Source: Chamaea fasciata (lineage: Eukaryota; Chordata; Aves; Passeriformes; Sylviidae). From it: a stretch of 64,000 nucleotides of DNA. Below, one piece after another: positions 1 through 12,292 of the stretch. The position numbers and the translations under genes were made by a program. The notes beneath the pieces are model-generated. The model was not told where the DNA came from. It saw only the letters and a program-made list of their open reading frames with translations, and ran no database searches. The stretch lies in assembly GCA_029207755.1 (NCBI GenBank), contig JARCOQ010000002.1:60956820-61020819 (forward strand), written 5' to 3'. Numbering within the stretch: the first letter of the stretch is position 1; each line of letters starts with the position of its first letter.

Positions 1-2027
1 AGACGTTGTTTTCTTTTAAAAGAAAGAGGGAAAATTATAGTCCACTAAATCAGCCTGTACTACATTATTTGCAACAAAAATTACCCTCTATCTCTAATAA
101 GTAAATGATTGACAAAAATACCTGAGCTCAAAGATAGGAACAGAACTAGTAAAATAAAAAGATAAATTATTATCTGCCTGTAGATCTGTTGTACAGAAAG
201 AGCTCACCTGTATTGCACACAGAATGGATGAGTAGCATGGGTGTAATGGACTATGCAGTCTAAGATTAGATAAAGTTTACCTATCTGAAATTAGCTGATA
301 TGGTCTTAATCTAAGCAGTACACACTGCTAGCTGTAGTTTGCTCATTAAGTTAGTTATGAGGGAAGAAACAAAATACCTACAATAACTAATGCCAGGCCC
401 TGTACAACATAAACTTTGAAATTAAAAGCTAAACCTGAACAGGACTGAAGTGCAATTATTAAAGAAAAGAAACATCAAAGACAAAGCAGACAGAACCAAA
501 AATACCTCTGATATGTAATAGGCAAAAACATGTTCTGCACGTAATAAATTGCCCTTTTCCAGTTTTATTATATATATTTACAACTTCAAGGAATGAACCA
601 AACCAGATAGAATAAAACTTGAGGATCAAATATGGTAACATTGACTGGAAATCCACTGCCACTGTCATTCTCCATCGCTGACCTATATTCCTGTTTCTTT
701 TTCACTTCCCAAACCTTGCACAGTAGTCACCGGAATGAAGTTGAAAAATTTATGACACTACAGCCAATAGCTCTAGTGATATCTCTGAGTGCTTCCACTC
801 AGAGAATTTTGAGCTGCTCTTTAGACATAGTTTGACTGCAGGGGTGGAAGAGAAGAGAGTTTCATTAACAAGTTACATTTGTACTGCCAGAATGGAGCAT
901 GTAGTCTCATCTGTGGATCAGGCATTTGGCAGCAATTGGTATTTTGATTTTCTTGTGAGGGAGGGTAGTGTTTAGAGCTACCATATGAGATAGCTAGGAC
1001 ATCAGTACTACCTTAAAATTCCAGAATAACAAATTGAAATTGTCACAGGAATTAGTTAAAAACCCCTGTAAATATAACTAAATAATGTATATTTATAATA
1101 TCTAAAATATGGTTTAGAAATATATTCCTCTAGTATTAAGTAGTTTAAATCAATTAAATTATCTCCATGATGATTTTTATATAAAAATAAATCTTTATAA
1201 ATTTTGTTTTTCTCTCTGATTCCCTGACAGAACAGAAACATGAAAACTCTGAGTAAAAAATGAAGGATTGGTGTCTCAAGTTATCTCAACATAACACAAC
1301 AAAAATTACATTATCTGAATCTCTAATTAACCAACACAATGAATGCGCTTAAGATTGAAGGTAAACTTTTGACAAAGTTGCAAAATTAATTAGCTTGCAA
1401 GAGTTTATGTTTGTTTGTTGAAACTCATTCTACCTCATTCTCTATTATCTTTTTCTTACTGGGGTAAGTTAGACAAGTGAAAATAACAGAAATAAAACAT
1501 GATTTAATATTTACTGGAAGATGAGCCTGCACTTGGAAATCTAAAATCAGATTGCATTTGATAAGGTTTGAGGAGGCAAGACAAGGCTGTTAAACATTTT
1601 TGTTCTCTGAAATGCAATTTCAGATAATTTCTACTCTTTTCTCGTTTTCATGAAAGACTATTTTTTTTTTTTGTGGAATGCTAACCTACTAATGAATTTA
1701 TGAAAAATACAAACGTTTCAGCAAAAGAGTGTGTTTCAGAAGCCAGTAGTGAAGGCACAAGAACTTCCTCCTTCAGTCCTCTACTTATACTGCTGGAATG
1801 ATCTTTCAGGGAGAAATAAATTTTGAGGAAAATACTCCACAGTGGTTTTAATTGCGAAAAGAAAAACTTCCAAGTGAATACAGTTCAGGGATATGATACC
1901 TCTAGTTAAAATCATTGCGTTTAGTTACATTTCATGAAAAATTCTTCCAAATATCTCCAGCAAAGAATGACCTTTAGCCACCTCAGCAGGACTTCAATTC
2001 AGCAATGAAAAGGTATGCTGCAGGGTG

Positions 2028-2029
<2 letters not shown>
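1..2029. other. Unique AT-rich non-coding sequence
   Basis: I see no coding exon, RNA gene or recognisable transposon. The open frames here are under 70 codons on either strand, have no recognisable motif and fit chance in AT-rich DNA. A 14-base T run lies near 1659. Degraded repeats too old to recognise by eye could be present. Confidence 0.6.
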
Positions 2030-2070
<41 letters not shown>

Positions 2071-2103
2071 TTTGTTTTTGTTTTTGTTTTTTTTTTTCTT
2101 TTT
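2030..2103. repeat. Poly(T) tract with T/G tail
   Basis: An uninterrupted run of about 40 T (2030-2069) is followed by short T runs separated by single G and ending in C. It does not lie at the 3' end of any recognisable retroelement, and CR1 elements carry no poly(A) tail, so slippage growth of a simple repeat is the likely origin. Confidence 0.9.
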
Positions 2104-2758
2104 AATCATTCAGATATTTTTTCAAATAATGTGAACTGCTGGATTTTAAAAAAAGTGAAATAGAAACGTGTATTTCCTTCAGTTTATTTTACCATTCCGG
2201 TGATGTGCCTTTCAGCACAGATACTGGTTTCATTGTTCACCTTTCACATTTATTTCATGTAGTCTTCACTTCAGCTTAGAGTATTTTCGCTCAAATTTTG
2301 ACTTGACCTGAACCTTTTGAACTGGTACAATCTCACTATCATAGCATAAGAATTTTTTTTTTTTTTTGAAACTGTAATAAGGATTTCAGTTTCATTTATG
2401 TGCTATAGATTTTTTTGTTTAGCTTCAATTTCCTTTTCTGCTTCTTGCTTGTATTCCACATAGTGATAAAAATGCAGTCATAAGTCAAATTCAGACTATA
2501 AAAAATGCACTCCTAAGTCAAAACCAGTACATAAGCTTCTAGAGCATTAGAAGATTACGCATTATGAACACTTTATGCTGTTTATGTCAGTAGAGAAAGT
2601 AGGACTGTATTATAATTCATACATTTTGCACATTCCATCTGTTAGTTATCCAGCATTGTTTAATTGATGAGTCTAAGGGGTTAACTCAAGCAGAAGCTGA
2701 CAGCATATACTGGGAGACAATGAGGTGACAGCAGCTGTTCCAGCAAATACCTGAGACA
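2104..2758. other. Unique AT-rich non-coding sequence
   Basis: No supported feature. A 15-base T run sits near 2353. The rest is low-GC sequence with no long open frame. Confidence 0.55.
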
Positions 2759-2992
2759 ATGCAGAAAGTTAAATGCTTTGAAGTCTATCCCTGCCCTCCT
2801 GCTGAGCTGTCAAACTGGTTTGATCAAGCTCCAGTCACAGGTGCAAACAGAAATATTTTCATTAACTTTGTAAATGGACACACTTTCCAAAGCTGGACTC
2901 AAACCTTAACTGAAAGCAAACTTCCACACCTGAGATCTTCAGATAATTTGAGCCCGTGTTCAAGTGCTCAAGAGTTCAAGTAAGACAGACAT

Positions 2993-3011
2993 GCAATAAA
3001 TCTTTTATTGC
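2993..3011. other. Perfect hairpin with AATAAA on both strands
   Basis: GCAATAAA (2993-3000) and its exact reverse complement TTTATTGC (3004-3011) flank a 3-base loop. Each strand therefore reads an AATAAA hexamer. It lies about 10 bases after the stop of a 74-codon open frame (2759-2983) that I do not recognise. The hairpin is seen directly; any role in 3'-end formation is inference. Confidence 0.55.
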
Positions 3012-3800
3012 TTTTCCTTTTATTGTGTTGGAACTTTATTTTTAGTTAATATTTCCATTTTAAATTCAAACTGTTTTTTTTTTTTTTTGCAAAAGCTGTT
3101 TCAAATCATTGTATTAACCAATTCATTACTGCTTTGAGAAAGCTTATAGGCCTGAAATCCATTTAGATCTATTCATTAATCACACAAAGTTCAGGAAAAT
3201 GATTACAGATAAAAGATAAAAATATAGAGACATATAAAAAGATAACATGCAGTTGTCCTGTCATGGAGGTCTTAACTCAGACAGAGGTCAAAAATACAAG
3301 TAGATCTGATGTCTTAACAGGGATCACCTACACGTGAATAATGAGACAGGGAATTATGGCAGTGAATAGAGGTATGTTGTTCTAGCTAGTGTGTAAACTG
3401 AGAACAGTCACACTTGCATATCAAATACACATCCAGAGAAAGAAAATTTCAAGCACTAGGAGCCCTCTATTATTAAGACTTCTCACCACATCAAAATATG
3501 GTTAAAATCTTATGAGTAGTTTTATTATAGAAAATAAAAATCTCTGCTGTTGAAGAGTTTTTGAAATATGCCTGCAGTTCTCAGACAGCTGCTTGCTTAG
3601 CAATTTTTAGTGTTTAATAGTGTAAAACAGAGTTTGCAAATATGTGGTTTGGTGTGGTTTTCTTCCCTCATTCAACTTTGAAAGAGCTACAAGAACAGAA
3701 TCTATTTGGTGACAGTGGGATTCATCTAATCAAAGCCAGACATCTAAAGTAGAAATGTTTATATCTGAGGTAATCATTCCAGACTCCTTTTACAGTTAAT

Positions 3801-3803
<3 letters not shown>
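3012..3803. other. Unique AT-rich non-coding sequence
   Basis: No gene, RNA or clear transposon is visible. A short T run lies near 3076. Confidence 0.55.

Positions 3804-3842
<39 letters not shown>
3804..3842. repeat. Poly(A) tract
   Basis: About 39 consecutive A, followed by an A-rich stretch of AAAAT units (to about 3865). No retrogene or LINE body precedes it on the + strand that I can recognise, so it is listed as a simple repeat rather than a retroposon tail. Confidence 0.9.
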
Positions 3843-3844
<2 letters not shown>

Positions 3845-3865
3845 AACCTAAAATAAAATAAAATC

Positions 3866-4353
3866 CCACTTGTACAGTAGGATTTATACTTGTAAGGCAT
3901 ATTTTATTCTAACATAGGTATGTAAAATAGGAGAGAAAAATAATTATGAGTTTTTGCTCAAGACAGCTTCCACTTACTGTGGAGTTCAATGACACTTAGG
4001 AAAAAAAGTTAGCATGTTGAAGTCAGGAGAGGTGCAGACTGCTAAAATCTGTATAAAAGACTTTAAAAAGCATTTTAAGGTCCTGAGAGGCTCTGTCTAT
4101 GAAGGGAAGTTATAAAGCCACCATGTCCCAGTCTTTTGCAGTCAGAGACCTGGGATCTCTGTCATATCTCTCAAATGCCATCTTAGGTTCTCAGACTAAT
4201 TCAAAGCAATGCCTAGACCCTGGGCACCCTTACCTAGTCAGATTTTCAGTCTTACCAGAAACAGGCTTTTCTCCTACTTGTCTGCTAGCCCAACTTGAAA
4301 TTTGCTACTGATATTTTTGCTACTGACACATTTGCACACATTTGCACATACAC
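3866..4353. other. Unique non-coding sequence
   Basis: Nothing supported. The 70-codon frame at 4099-4311 has no recognisable motif. Confidence 0.5.
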
Positions 4354-4740
4354 TGGGTTAAAACCAGTAGGGGAAAACTATATGCTCTGGTCTCTCCAGT
4401 AGCCGGGCCATAAACTTTGCAGCTCTCACAAATGAGATAAATTACACAAAGATATTTAAGAAAAAGGATTTAATGAGAAGATAGGATAGATCACAGTTAT
4501 CAGATCCAGGGCTCAGTCATGCAATCATGCTGACTGGTGCCTACTCACTTTTGGTTGGATGCTTATATCCTTCCTCCTCCCTTCATCCCACTTCCTCCCT
4601 GATCTGCCTTTATTCTCCCTTTACCCTGCTCTGGCCCTCCCGGAAAGAAGTTTTGCACACTTTTGGCTGCTGTTTTTGAAATGGAAACCAGAGAAGTAAT
4701 GGAAACAAGAAGTAAACTTCTTGCCATAAACTTCCACATA
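4354..4740 (-). mobile_element. Probable endogenous retrovirus LTR, antisense
   Basis: Read on the minus strand, this segment has LTR architecture in the right order. A pyrimidine- and purine-biased U3 is followed by a TATA-like element (TATAT on + at 4564-4568), then about 90 bases later an ATTAAA poly(A) signal (TTTAAT on + at 4469-4474), then a U5-like tail ending near TGGGTTAAAACC at 4354. The sharp GC rise against flanking AT-rich DNA also fits an insertion. The left edge is reasonable; the right edge (4740) is a guess. No internal viral region is visible, so it is a solo LTR or a fragment. The family is not identified. Confidence 0.55.
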
Positions 4741-5099
4741 TTTATTTCTTTTAGACCTCATAATCTGATTTTGGTTCATTCTCAGATGTCATGTCTACAT
4801 GTAATTTAGAACTGAGAGGAAAGTCCACACAGTCAGCAAGCAACACATAGGTCAGAATAAGCAGTCTGCTGCTGATAGGCAGCCCAAAGGGGATCACTGT
4901 AAAAGAGGTGTCACCAAAAAAAAGCAAGCTGTAATTGGAATAGAATCAGTTGTTTCTAAAATAAAATCAGCTTTTGCTATTACTCTTGTAATAGCAAAAT
5001 TGTAGTGGTTAGACATACTTTTTGGATGTTGCACCCCTTATTGTTTTTTAGTAACCCTAGCCAAATAATCTCTAGAAAACTGCTTCTTTTGTTTGGACT

Positions 5100-5103
<4 letters not shown>
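4741..5103. other. Non-coding sequence, possible LTR flank
   Basis: No gene. The first part (to about 4910) may still be ERV-derived, because it contains moderately GC-rich text, but I cannot align it to anything. Confidence 0.4.

Positions 5104-5134
<31 letters not shown>
5104..5134. repeat. Poly(T) tract
   Basis: An uninterrupted run of about 31 T preceded by CCC, with no associated retroelement. Confidence 0.9.
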
Positions 5135-6920
5135 CTGTTGAGCACTGTATTTAGATTGTCTTACATGTTTGAGGGTCTTTTTTTGACTTCATGGTAAAAT
5201 AATGAGTTATTTAGAAGGTAAGTGGAAGGAATTTGTGAGCCTTAATTTCAAAAAAATAGTTCTCACATCTTCTCATTCGCACTAGCCAGTCTAGACCTGA
5301 ATGCTTAATTCAGGCTTTGTTTTCTGATTGCTCATAATTCAGCTTACTATGGGTAAGCTGACCTGTGGGTTTTGGGCAAATTTTGATTCAGTACTAAAGG
5401 CCTACTTGATGAGAATCTTGCTTTTGGACTAAAGCAATATAAACATAAGACTGAATGACAGAAAAAGAGTCATAGTAAAACATGGGTTGAAAAGAAGCAA
5501 ATGATGCCACAAAGAGAAAAGAAGTGAAAGGAAGCATCTTATGAAAACTAGGAAAATTTCTGGAGAGTTTGTCCTATTATTCTGACTATTGCTGACAAAG
5601 TAAATTACACTGACAGAACAAAATTCTTCACACTCTTGCAGCAATCTGTATTTAATCAAACTTCTGATTTGAAGACAATATCAGAAAACCAATCTATGTT
5701 TCCATAAATATTCACATGATTTCTTTTTTGCAGGAAACATAGAAAGCTGTTTCCTCAAGTAACTCCTATTTTAGTAACACAAAACATTAGTTCTTTTCTG
5801 TTTCTTCAATCTACCTTTCTACAATGATGTCCACAATACATTCCTATACTCACAGACTATATACTCAGATCAGAATTAAAGTATTTGCAGAAAGAAGTGT
5901 CTGTCTCTGTTGTACTAACATACAAGTTATCTCAGCGATTTTATTTGCAATCTAAAAATTCACAGTCTATATTCAAGTTATTATTAAAAAAAAAAAATTG
6001 GAAATTTAGGATTGGAAAGGAAAGTGTTGATTGTTGAGTAACTGGTACAGTTGTCTTTAAAAATTAGATGATTATCTAAGCTAAGGTAAATATCAGTTAA
6101 GAAAAAATGACTAGAAAACTATTGGGAGGTTTTCCAGGACCCACAGTAATGTAGTTCAGAAACCATTTAAATTACAGGCCCAAACTTATTCATAGTTAAT
6201 TTATGATCATTCCTTCTGGATAAATATTACCTTTAAATAAGTCTGTATTCCCCCATTTCCTTTTTTACTTCTTCCCCTTTACTTTAATATATTAACACAA
6301 TTAATATTCCCTTTTTTGTGTGCTTTGTTCTTTTAGGTCAGTACAGGCCTATGACATGTTCTTCATTCTTTTTCTTAAAATATCTCTTACCTCCATTATT
6401 CTTAAACTCTTTCTCTACCACTGTCACACTCATAGCCTCTTGTATCTGTGTGATGTTTACTTGTAATATACAAATCTCAGGTTGGTTACCTATAGAATGA
6501 CATTAAAACTTCCTTGTCAGTATCAAGTATACATTATTATAGGAAGATATTTTCATTAAAAAAAATATTTATTTGAATAGCTGCATCTTATTTATGGCTC
6601 ATAAACATTATTAAAATATGCATAACTAATTTCTTCTGTTCTTGTCACAGCTGATGAATCTAAGTTTTACATCTCATTTCATTCTCTACATTTATTTTCA
6701 TCCCGTAAACCTCCAATATATAATTGTTAGCAGCTCTACAGCCATTATCTTGCCTAATTGTAGTGCTATACAGCTGCACATCCAGTAAGTTATGAAGACG
6801 AAGAATGGAAGACAAGGCTTCAAATATCCTTGGTTTGAAAAGGCCAAAAAAGCTCATGTGGACTCCCTGAGTTTGTTCACCTACAGGAGAAGGGCTTTAC
6901 CAACTATATGGCACTTTTCC
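5135..6920. other. Unique AT-rich non-coding sequence
   Basis: No gene, RNA or transposon recognised. Open frames are 76 codons or fewer, and their composition (leucine-, serine- and phenylalanine-rich translations of T-rich DNA) fits chance. Confidence 0.6.
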
Positions 6921-7490
6921 TGTCTGTCTTAGTTTGAAAAACAGGTGTCTGCCAGGGAAAGTCAGAGCCTCCCTTGGAATGGAGAATGTAAACCCCCTCC
7001 CTCCAAATTATTATAATTTTGAAATTAAAGGGCTCTCAGGCAAAGGTATGGGGATAGGAATAACAGTTCTTTACTAGTACGTCTAACAAGGCAAAAAAAA
7101 CAACTAATACAGTATTAATAACCAAACAGATCCAGGAACCTTGTGACGGCCTCCTTGGCTGAGATAGGAAGGGATGGAGGAGAGGCTTTGCTTCACAAAA
7201 CCCCAGGGCAATCTGATCCAGGTGCTCCTGCAGGACTCTGAAGAGCACCAAGCTGGAATGTCAGGAATGAGCAGAAATTCCGGGCTGGTGGATGAGATAT
7301 CAGAAGCTCCAGGGTGGTAGCTGGAACTTTGTGGGATGTCCCAGCCAGGCAGGGGGTGCAGGACTACAGTGTAGCAAAGACCCAGAGCAGCGCCAAAGAA
7401 GACATGGGGCGGGATAGCGGCTCCCACAGGGCAGGAAAAAGTGACCTCATAATTCCTGGTCACATGAGCAGATGGTGGTTGATTCTGTAA
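6921..7490 (-). mobile_element. Passerine-type ERV LTR, antisense
   Basis: The left end (TGTCTTAGTTTG from 6925) and the following blocks (a GC-rich stretch with AATGGAGAATGTAAACC, then a gap-like AT stretch, then GGGCTCTCAGGCAAAG) match the antisense 3' end of an LTR family I know from songbird genomes. The middle of the segment (7130-7460) is GC-rich and contains two overlapping minus-strand open frames (7036-7251, 7104-7463) that look like chance reading of LTR DNA. The right boundary is unclear, because it abuts a second LTR in the opposite orientation at about 7495. No viral coding sequence is visible. Confidence 0.7.
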
Positions 7491-7494
7491 TAGA

Positions 7495-8130
7495 TGTGCT
7501 GTATAAAATTCGTGTATTAAAATTTGTGTGTGTAAAATTATACATTGGAATTAAAAACCCCAGATTCCTGGAAGCAGTCTGAGGGCGTCTCCAAACATTC
7601 CAAAGTCTTTTTTTAGCTTGAAGGTGTTACCTCGACATCTGCAGAAGAGATAAAGTGGAAAAGGCTCATTAATCACGGGCTGACCACATCTTTGAAGTCA
7701 CTCAAAGGATCTGATATCGATGTGGGTGGAGATTAAGGGATGATTACATCAAGCCTTCCAACAGAAGATTCAGGGACTCTTCCCTCAGACTTTCTTACGA
7801 TTCTTCAGGAAGTTCTTTCAAACATCCCTCAGGGAGTGTAGGACATTTCAATGATTGTATTATTTGCATGATGTCATGTTCTTTGGGCAAATCCGCATTC
7901 TTTGTGGCAGTCTTGCTTTCGCATCAGGGTAGAAAAATGGTATAAAACACCTACCCTGAGACCCTGAATCTGTGGGCAGTACTCCGGAGAAGCACCCTTT
8001 GCTGCTCCCGGATTGTCCACCCAGCATTCAATCGATGTTGTCCTGATTTATCGTGGCGTCTCGAAATTGATTTTCGAAATTGTCAAATAAATCTTTGGAT
8101 TTTTTGAATTGGCTCTGATCATTTATAACA
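7495..8130 (+). mobile_element. ERV LTR, sense orientation
   Basis: The segment has the expected order of LTR signals on the + strand. U3 contains an ATTTGCAT octamer-like site near 7863 (ATTATTTGCATG). It is followed by a TATA box (7941-7948), a GC-rich R-like region, an AATAAA signal (8086-8091) and an end in ATAACA at 8130. The bases just after the end read like the start of an ERV internal leader. The start (TGTGCTG at about 7495) is inferred. The element may have inserted into, or next to, the antisense LTR on its left. No internal genes remain. Confidence 0.65.
7941..7948 (+). promoter_or_regulatory. LTR TATA box
   Basis: TATAAAAC lies about 145 bases before the AATAAA at 8086-8091 inside the sense LTR, the usual arrangement of a retroviral promoter and its poly(A) signal. 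Whether it is still active cannot be told from sequence. Confidence 0.6.
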
Positions 8131-8440
8131 ATTCCTAGAACTGGGATCCAGAGATGATAGTGAATTCTTCCCACAGTATACAACAGCTTGACCCTGCTCC
8201 TTCCAATGCCGAGAGTGAGAGCAAGCAGCTGCCCCCAGCCCCGTCCTTTACCTGCCCCCAAAACTCTGGGTACCTTCCCCCTCCGAGAGAAACTCCCAGA
8301 GACAAAGGAAGTGTATCCAGGTGCTACGCTCCTCTTCTCTGGCCACTTCCTTTTTTTTTAAAGCTTAAGTACCAATAAGTACCCAGTAGTTAGTTTCCTA
8401 GCAACTGATGGGAAAAAATTCCAGAAGTAAAAAGAAACAA
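8131..8440 (-). mobile_element. ERV remnant, mostly antisense LTR-like
   Basis: After a short leader-like stub (8131-8165), the text from about 8195 to 8440 is GC-rich and matches my recollection of an antisense passerine LTR segment (a CCCCAGCCCCGTCC-type block, a GAGAGAAACTCCCAGAGACAAAG block, a TAGTTTCCTAGCAAC block). It could be the other part of a provirus or LTR split by the neighbouring insertion. Boundaries are approximate. Confidence 0.45.
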
Positions 8441-9336
8441 ATTTAACACCCAACACTGCCAAAAGTGCAAAAATCTTGAAAAAAGAAAAGAAAGAAAGCA
8501 GTACATTTCATAATATAAACTGAAGTTTGGCAATTTTGCATATAAAATATCATACATAGTTTCATTTGCAAGCCAAGTAAATTAATTTTTTTCATTACTT
8601 AAGAACTTTTGCTAAAGAACCAGAAAAAAAAATCAGTAAAAACAAACCTCTTATGCTTGGTCAGGATACTGATATACTTATTTTTCCTTTTTCAGATCTG
8701 TGGTATGTACTTGCTGAAAGAAAAGGATATTCAATTCCTGCTTTTTATATTTCAATTACATGAACTTGTGTGAAACTGAAACATGATCATTTTAGAACAA
8801 AGAAAAAGAGTGAGTAAAAAGAAATCTATCCTGGATCACAATATTTGGACAGACAAGAAATTACAAAAAATATCAATAAAGAATATATAATAAGGAAAAT
8901 TGAAGGAAATAATTAAATACATAAAAATATATTTGAGTGAACATAAGTGAGAAAACTTGAACCATTTAATTAAAATTGAAAATGATTCTAAGACCCATTC
9001 AATGCATATTTCCTAGATTTTAAAGTGAAAGCATGATGAAGCAAAATTTTTAAGTGTGAAATCAGACATTTTTTGTTAAAGGATACAAAATTAATATTGG
9101 TAATGCTAGAAATTATATTTCAAATCTGTAGATGCAGTATAATGCCAAAATAGTATTGTTCATCAGGATTAACATACAAGGAGACTGCATACAAACAGTG
9201 AAACCATAATTGCTATATTAGCAGTATCATCAACTATATATTACTGAGAGATTCTCCCATTATCCTTTCATAAATTTAAGAAGGAGTTAGTCAGCCAATA
9301 AAATTTATGAATTATAAAGGATATTTACTAATTTTC
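8441..9336. other. Unique AT-rich non-coding sequence
   Basis: Very AT-rich with no feature recognised. Confidence 0.55.
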
Positions 9337-9358
9337 TTTTTTTTTTTTTTTTTTTTTT
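9337..9358. repeat. Poly(T) tract
   Basis: 22 consecutive T followed by A and purines. A poly(A) run follows on the same strand at 9506. Confidence 0.85.
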
Positions 9359-9505
9359 AAAAGGAGGATGGGAATAAAATCACTAAACAAACTGGTGATT
9401 TGAGACTGTTTTGTCTCAAAAACTTACATACCTAACTAGGACCCAGTTCGGTGAATAAAAAATGAGCACCTAAATTTTAAAACTAAGTTATATCAAGGAA
9501 AAGCT

Positions 9506-9529
9506 AAAAAAAAAAAAAAAAAAAAAAAA
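9506..9529. repeat. Poly(A) tract
   Basis: 24 consecutive A. Together with the T run at 9337 it could form a weak inverted pair with a roughly 150-base spacer. Confidence 0.85.
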
Positions 9530-10444
9530 CCTCAATGTATTTATTTTTTACAGAAATTATGTGATTTGGTTTAGTCTTTTTCACCCCTAAGTCTAAAATA
9601 AATATTAAAATAATTCTTAAAAATAATTTAAAAAATTAAAAGTATTCTTCATATTTAAGATGAATTTGATAAACAATAATTAGGAAATAAACAAAGCAGC
9701 TTGTAAAAAAATTATAGAAAAAAAATTAAAGGAAGCAGTTGTTGATGGGAGGCCCATAGATGTTCATTTGAATAAAGATTAAACAGTATCTGATATAGTA
9801 TTTCCAGCATGATTTTCATGTTTCTGCATATATTTCCAAATGACAGAATACTTATTTTTCTGGAGAATTTTTGCTACAATATCAAATATAATTCCTAACA
9901 TTTATAGTCCACAAAATAAAATATAACTAGTAACTAATTTTGTAAGCAAAAATGTCTAATATATGGTCAGAAACTAATTAGGAATACAGTATTTCTTCCA
10001 GTAGAAGCTCTCCATTGTAGTGATTCAGCTTCCTTTTTAATCTGTGTGCTAAATTAAAAAGCTCTTGAAATATTTCATTTGAGGTGCCACTACATAGTTT
10101 ATGTTAATGTAAAAATAAAAATGATTTGCAGAGAAACGGTTTCAAAAGCTTAATAACCTGTATTTAAAAGGATAGTAATTTTTATTGCTTACATCAATTT
10201 TGGAGTTAAAGCATCTATTGCAATTATTTCTATGGTGCAGATCAGTGATACTTCAAACACTGTCACCCAGGTCTCTAAAACATTAAAAAATATTTTGTTT
10301 TTATATTCAGTATCCGGAGTTTTATAATCCTATCACTCTAAGGTAAAAGGATAAAAAAAATACCCTACTTATATTTCCTACAAACAGGAAATGACAGAGT
10401 GATGAATAATTCCTTAAGAAGGCATGCTGACACAAAATAAAACC
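9530..10444. other. Unique AT-rich non-coding sequence
   Basis: No gene or element recognised. The base composition changes abruptly at about 10445, where the LTR begins. Confidence 0.55.
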
Positions 10445-11283
10445 AACTTTGGGTGCTGGAGCAGAGATTCCTCTGCAGCCCCTGGTGAAGACCATGATGA
10501 GACCATGATTCTATACCCCTGGAGCTTGTGGTGATCCATGGGGTAGCAGAGATACACCATGAACCCATGGAGGACCCCACACCAGAGCAGGTGGGTGTCC
10601 AGTGGAGGCTCTGAGCCCTTTGAGAAGCCAACTCTGTAGCAGACTCCTTGCAGGACCTGTGAACCCATGGGGAGAAGAGCCCATGCTGAAGCAAGTTTGC
10701 TAGCAGGACTTGCAACCCCACATTGGAGCAGCCTGTTCCTGAGGGACTCCACCCCATGGAAGGTATCCACATTGGAGCAGTTTTTGAAGAACTAGTCTCC
10801 ATAGGAATAAGATGTTGGGGAAGTTAATGGAGGGTTGTGTCCTATTGGAATGACCCCATGCTGGAGTGGGGAGTAGGCAAAGTGTGAGGAGTCCTGAGGA
10901 GCGAGTGGCAGAGACGAAGTGTGATGAAATGATCACAGCCCTAACTCCTTGTTCCCATGAGCAGCTGGAGTGGGCAACATACAGAAAAATGGAACTTACA
11001 CTGAGCACTGGAAGATGGTGGGGTGGGGGGAGGTGTTTTTAAGATTTGTTTAATTTCTTATTGTCGAACTCTAATTTGATTGGTAATAAATGAAGCTTTT
11101 TTTTTTTTTTTCCCCTCCACTAGTCTGGTTTGCTTGTGATGGTAACCAGTGAGTGATTTCTCTCTGAAGTTGTCTTAACCCACAAGCCATTTGCTATATT
11201 TTCTCTCCCCTGTCCAAGCTGAAGAGGGAAAAGATAGAGTAAACTAGTGTTTACCTGGGTCCCAGACAGGGTCAACCCACCAC
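10445..11283 (+). mobile_element. Avian ERVL-type LTR, 5'-truncated, sense
   Basis: The segment is built from the degenerate GGAGCAG / CCCATGG-rich units (about 40-60 bases each) typical of a very abundant avian LTR family, followed by a GGGGTGGGGGGAGGTG block. A TTTGATTGGTAATAAAT poly(A) region follows (AATAAA at about 11085), then a U5-like stretch and a terminal CAACCCACCAC at 11283. The 5' part of the LTR, including its TATA region, is missing. The minus-strand open frames across it (102-145 codons) are antisense shadows. The family assignment (ERVL-like) is from memory of avian repeats and not checked. Confidence 0.75.
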
Positions 11284-12292
11284 GGACTTCATGGTACTGC
11301 TGATATTTAGCTTGAAAGTTGTAAAGGCATCTCCTCAGTTTACACCAAAGGTTCCTTCTGTAAACTGGTTGACTATTCAAAAAACTTGCAGAAAAGCATT
11401 AAATGCTGACTTTGTTGCCTTCATCTCATATAAACTGCCCATGCTGCATTTTATGACAATGTCTGTACCCATGTCCTTAATAAAATTTTAGAAAGGGAAC
11501 AAATCATGCTCTTTTTCTTTACCAAAATCACTGTGCATTGCATCGTTACCTCTTACAATAACCTTTCCTGACTTACAGCTCCTGATCAATTTTAGCACAC
11601 TGCCAACTGAGTTTTCCAACATCACGGCTTAACTTCGTAAGCAGAATACAGATATCATAATTCCCAGCCAAGCATGAGAAGTCCTTCAGTATCTCTATTT
11701 AAATATTTACTAACAGAAAGTGTGTGCTGAGTCAAAGTGTACATAAACACCTCTATCTCAGTGTTTATACCTTGGCTGTTTCTTCCCTGATGGAATACAG
11801 CAGTATTTGAAAAATAAGCCTTCCCTTAGAAATATGCAAGTTAACTAATTTTTTCCCTAGTTCCGAAATTTTCAACAGAATTACCTGACTTCTGATTAGA
11901 ATTCTCACAACAAAACCAAACAAATGAGCAAACAAAAAACCCCATGAGAAACCACACAACCCAACTTACAAATAAAGGGAAACTGCATAATATCTAGCTT
12001 TTTAGGCCTTGGGAAAATTTTGGGAAGAAGACTACACCAGTTCAGAACTCCTAAGAATAGGTTTGAATGTAGAGGCAATAACATTAAAATACACATTTCT
12101 TTTTGTAGATATAAGGGGTGATGTCTTTGAAATTGCTAGAAATAATAAAAATCTTATTGCCTGCATCTTTCTGTTCTTTCATCCTAGGCATATTCTTCCC
12201 TTTCAGAGTAGATTTCAAAATAAATATATGATAGATATCTTTGTCAAAAAAAGCAGCTTGATTTCATGTTCCAGTTGTATAGGTCAGCATCT
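11284..12292. other. Unique non-coding sequence
   Basis: No element recognised. The left part of a 163-codon open frame (12009-12500) lies here. Confidence 0.5.

Noticed and set aside
2759..2983. 74-codon open frame followed by a donor-like CAAGTAAGA and AATAAA
   Set aside because: No homology that I recognise and no convincing acceptor upstream; a GT-AG-like match alone is weak evidence.
10365..11008. Three minus-strand open frames of 102-145 codons
   Set aside because: They read the antisense strand of an LTR built from stop-poor GC-rich units.
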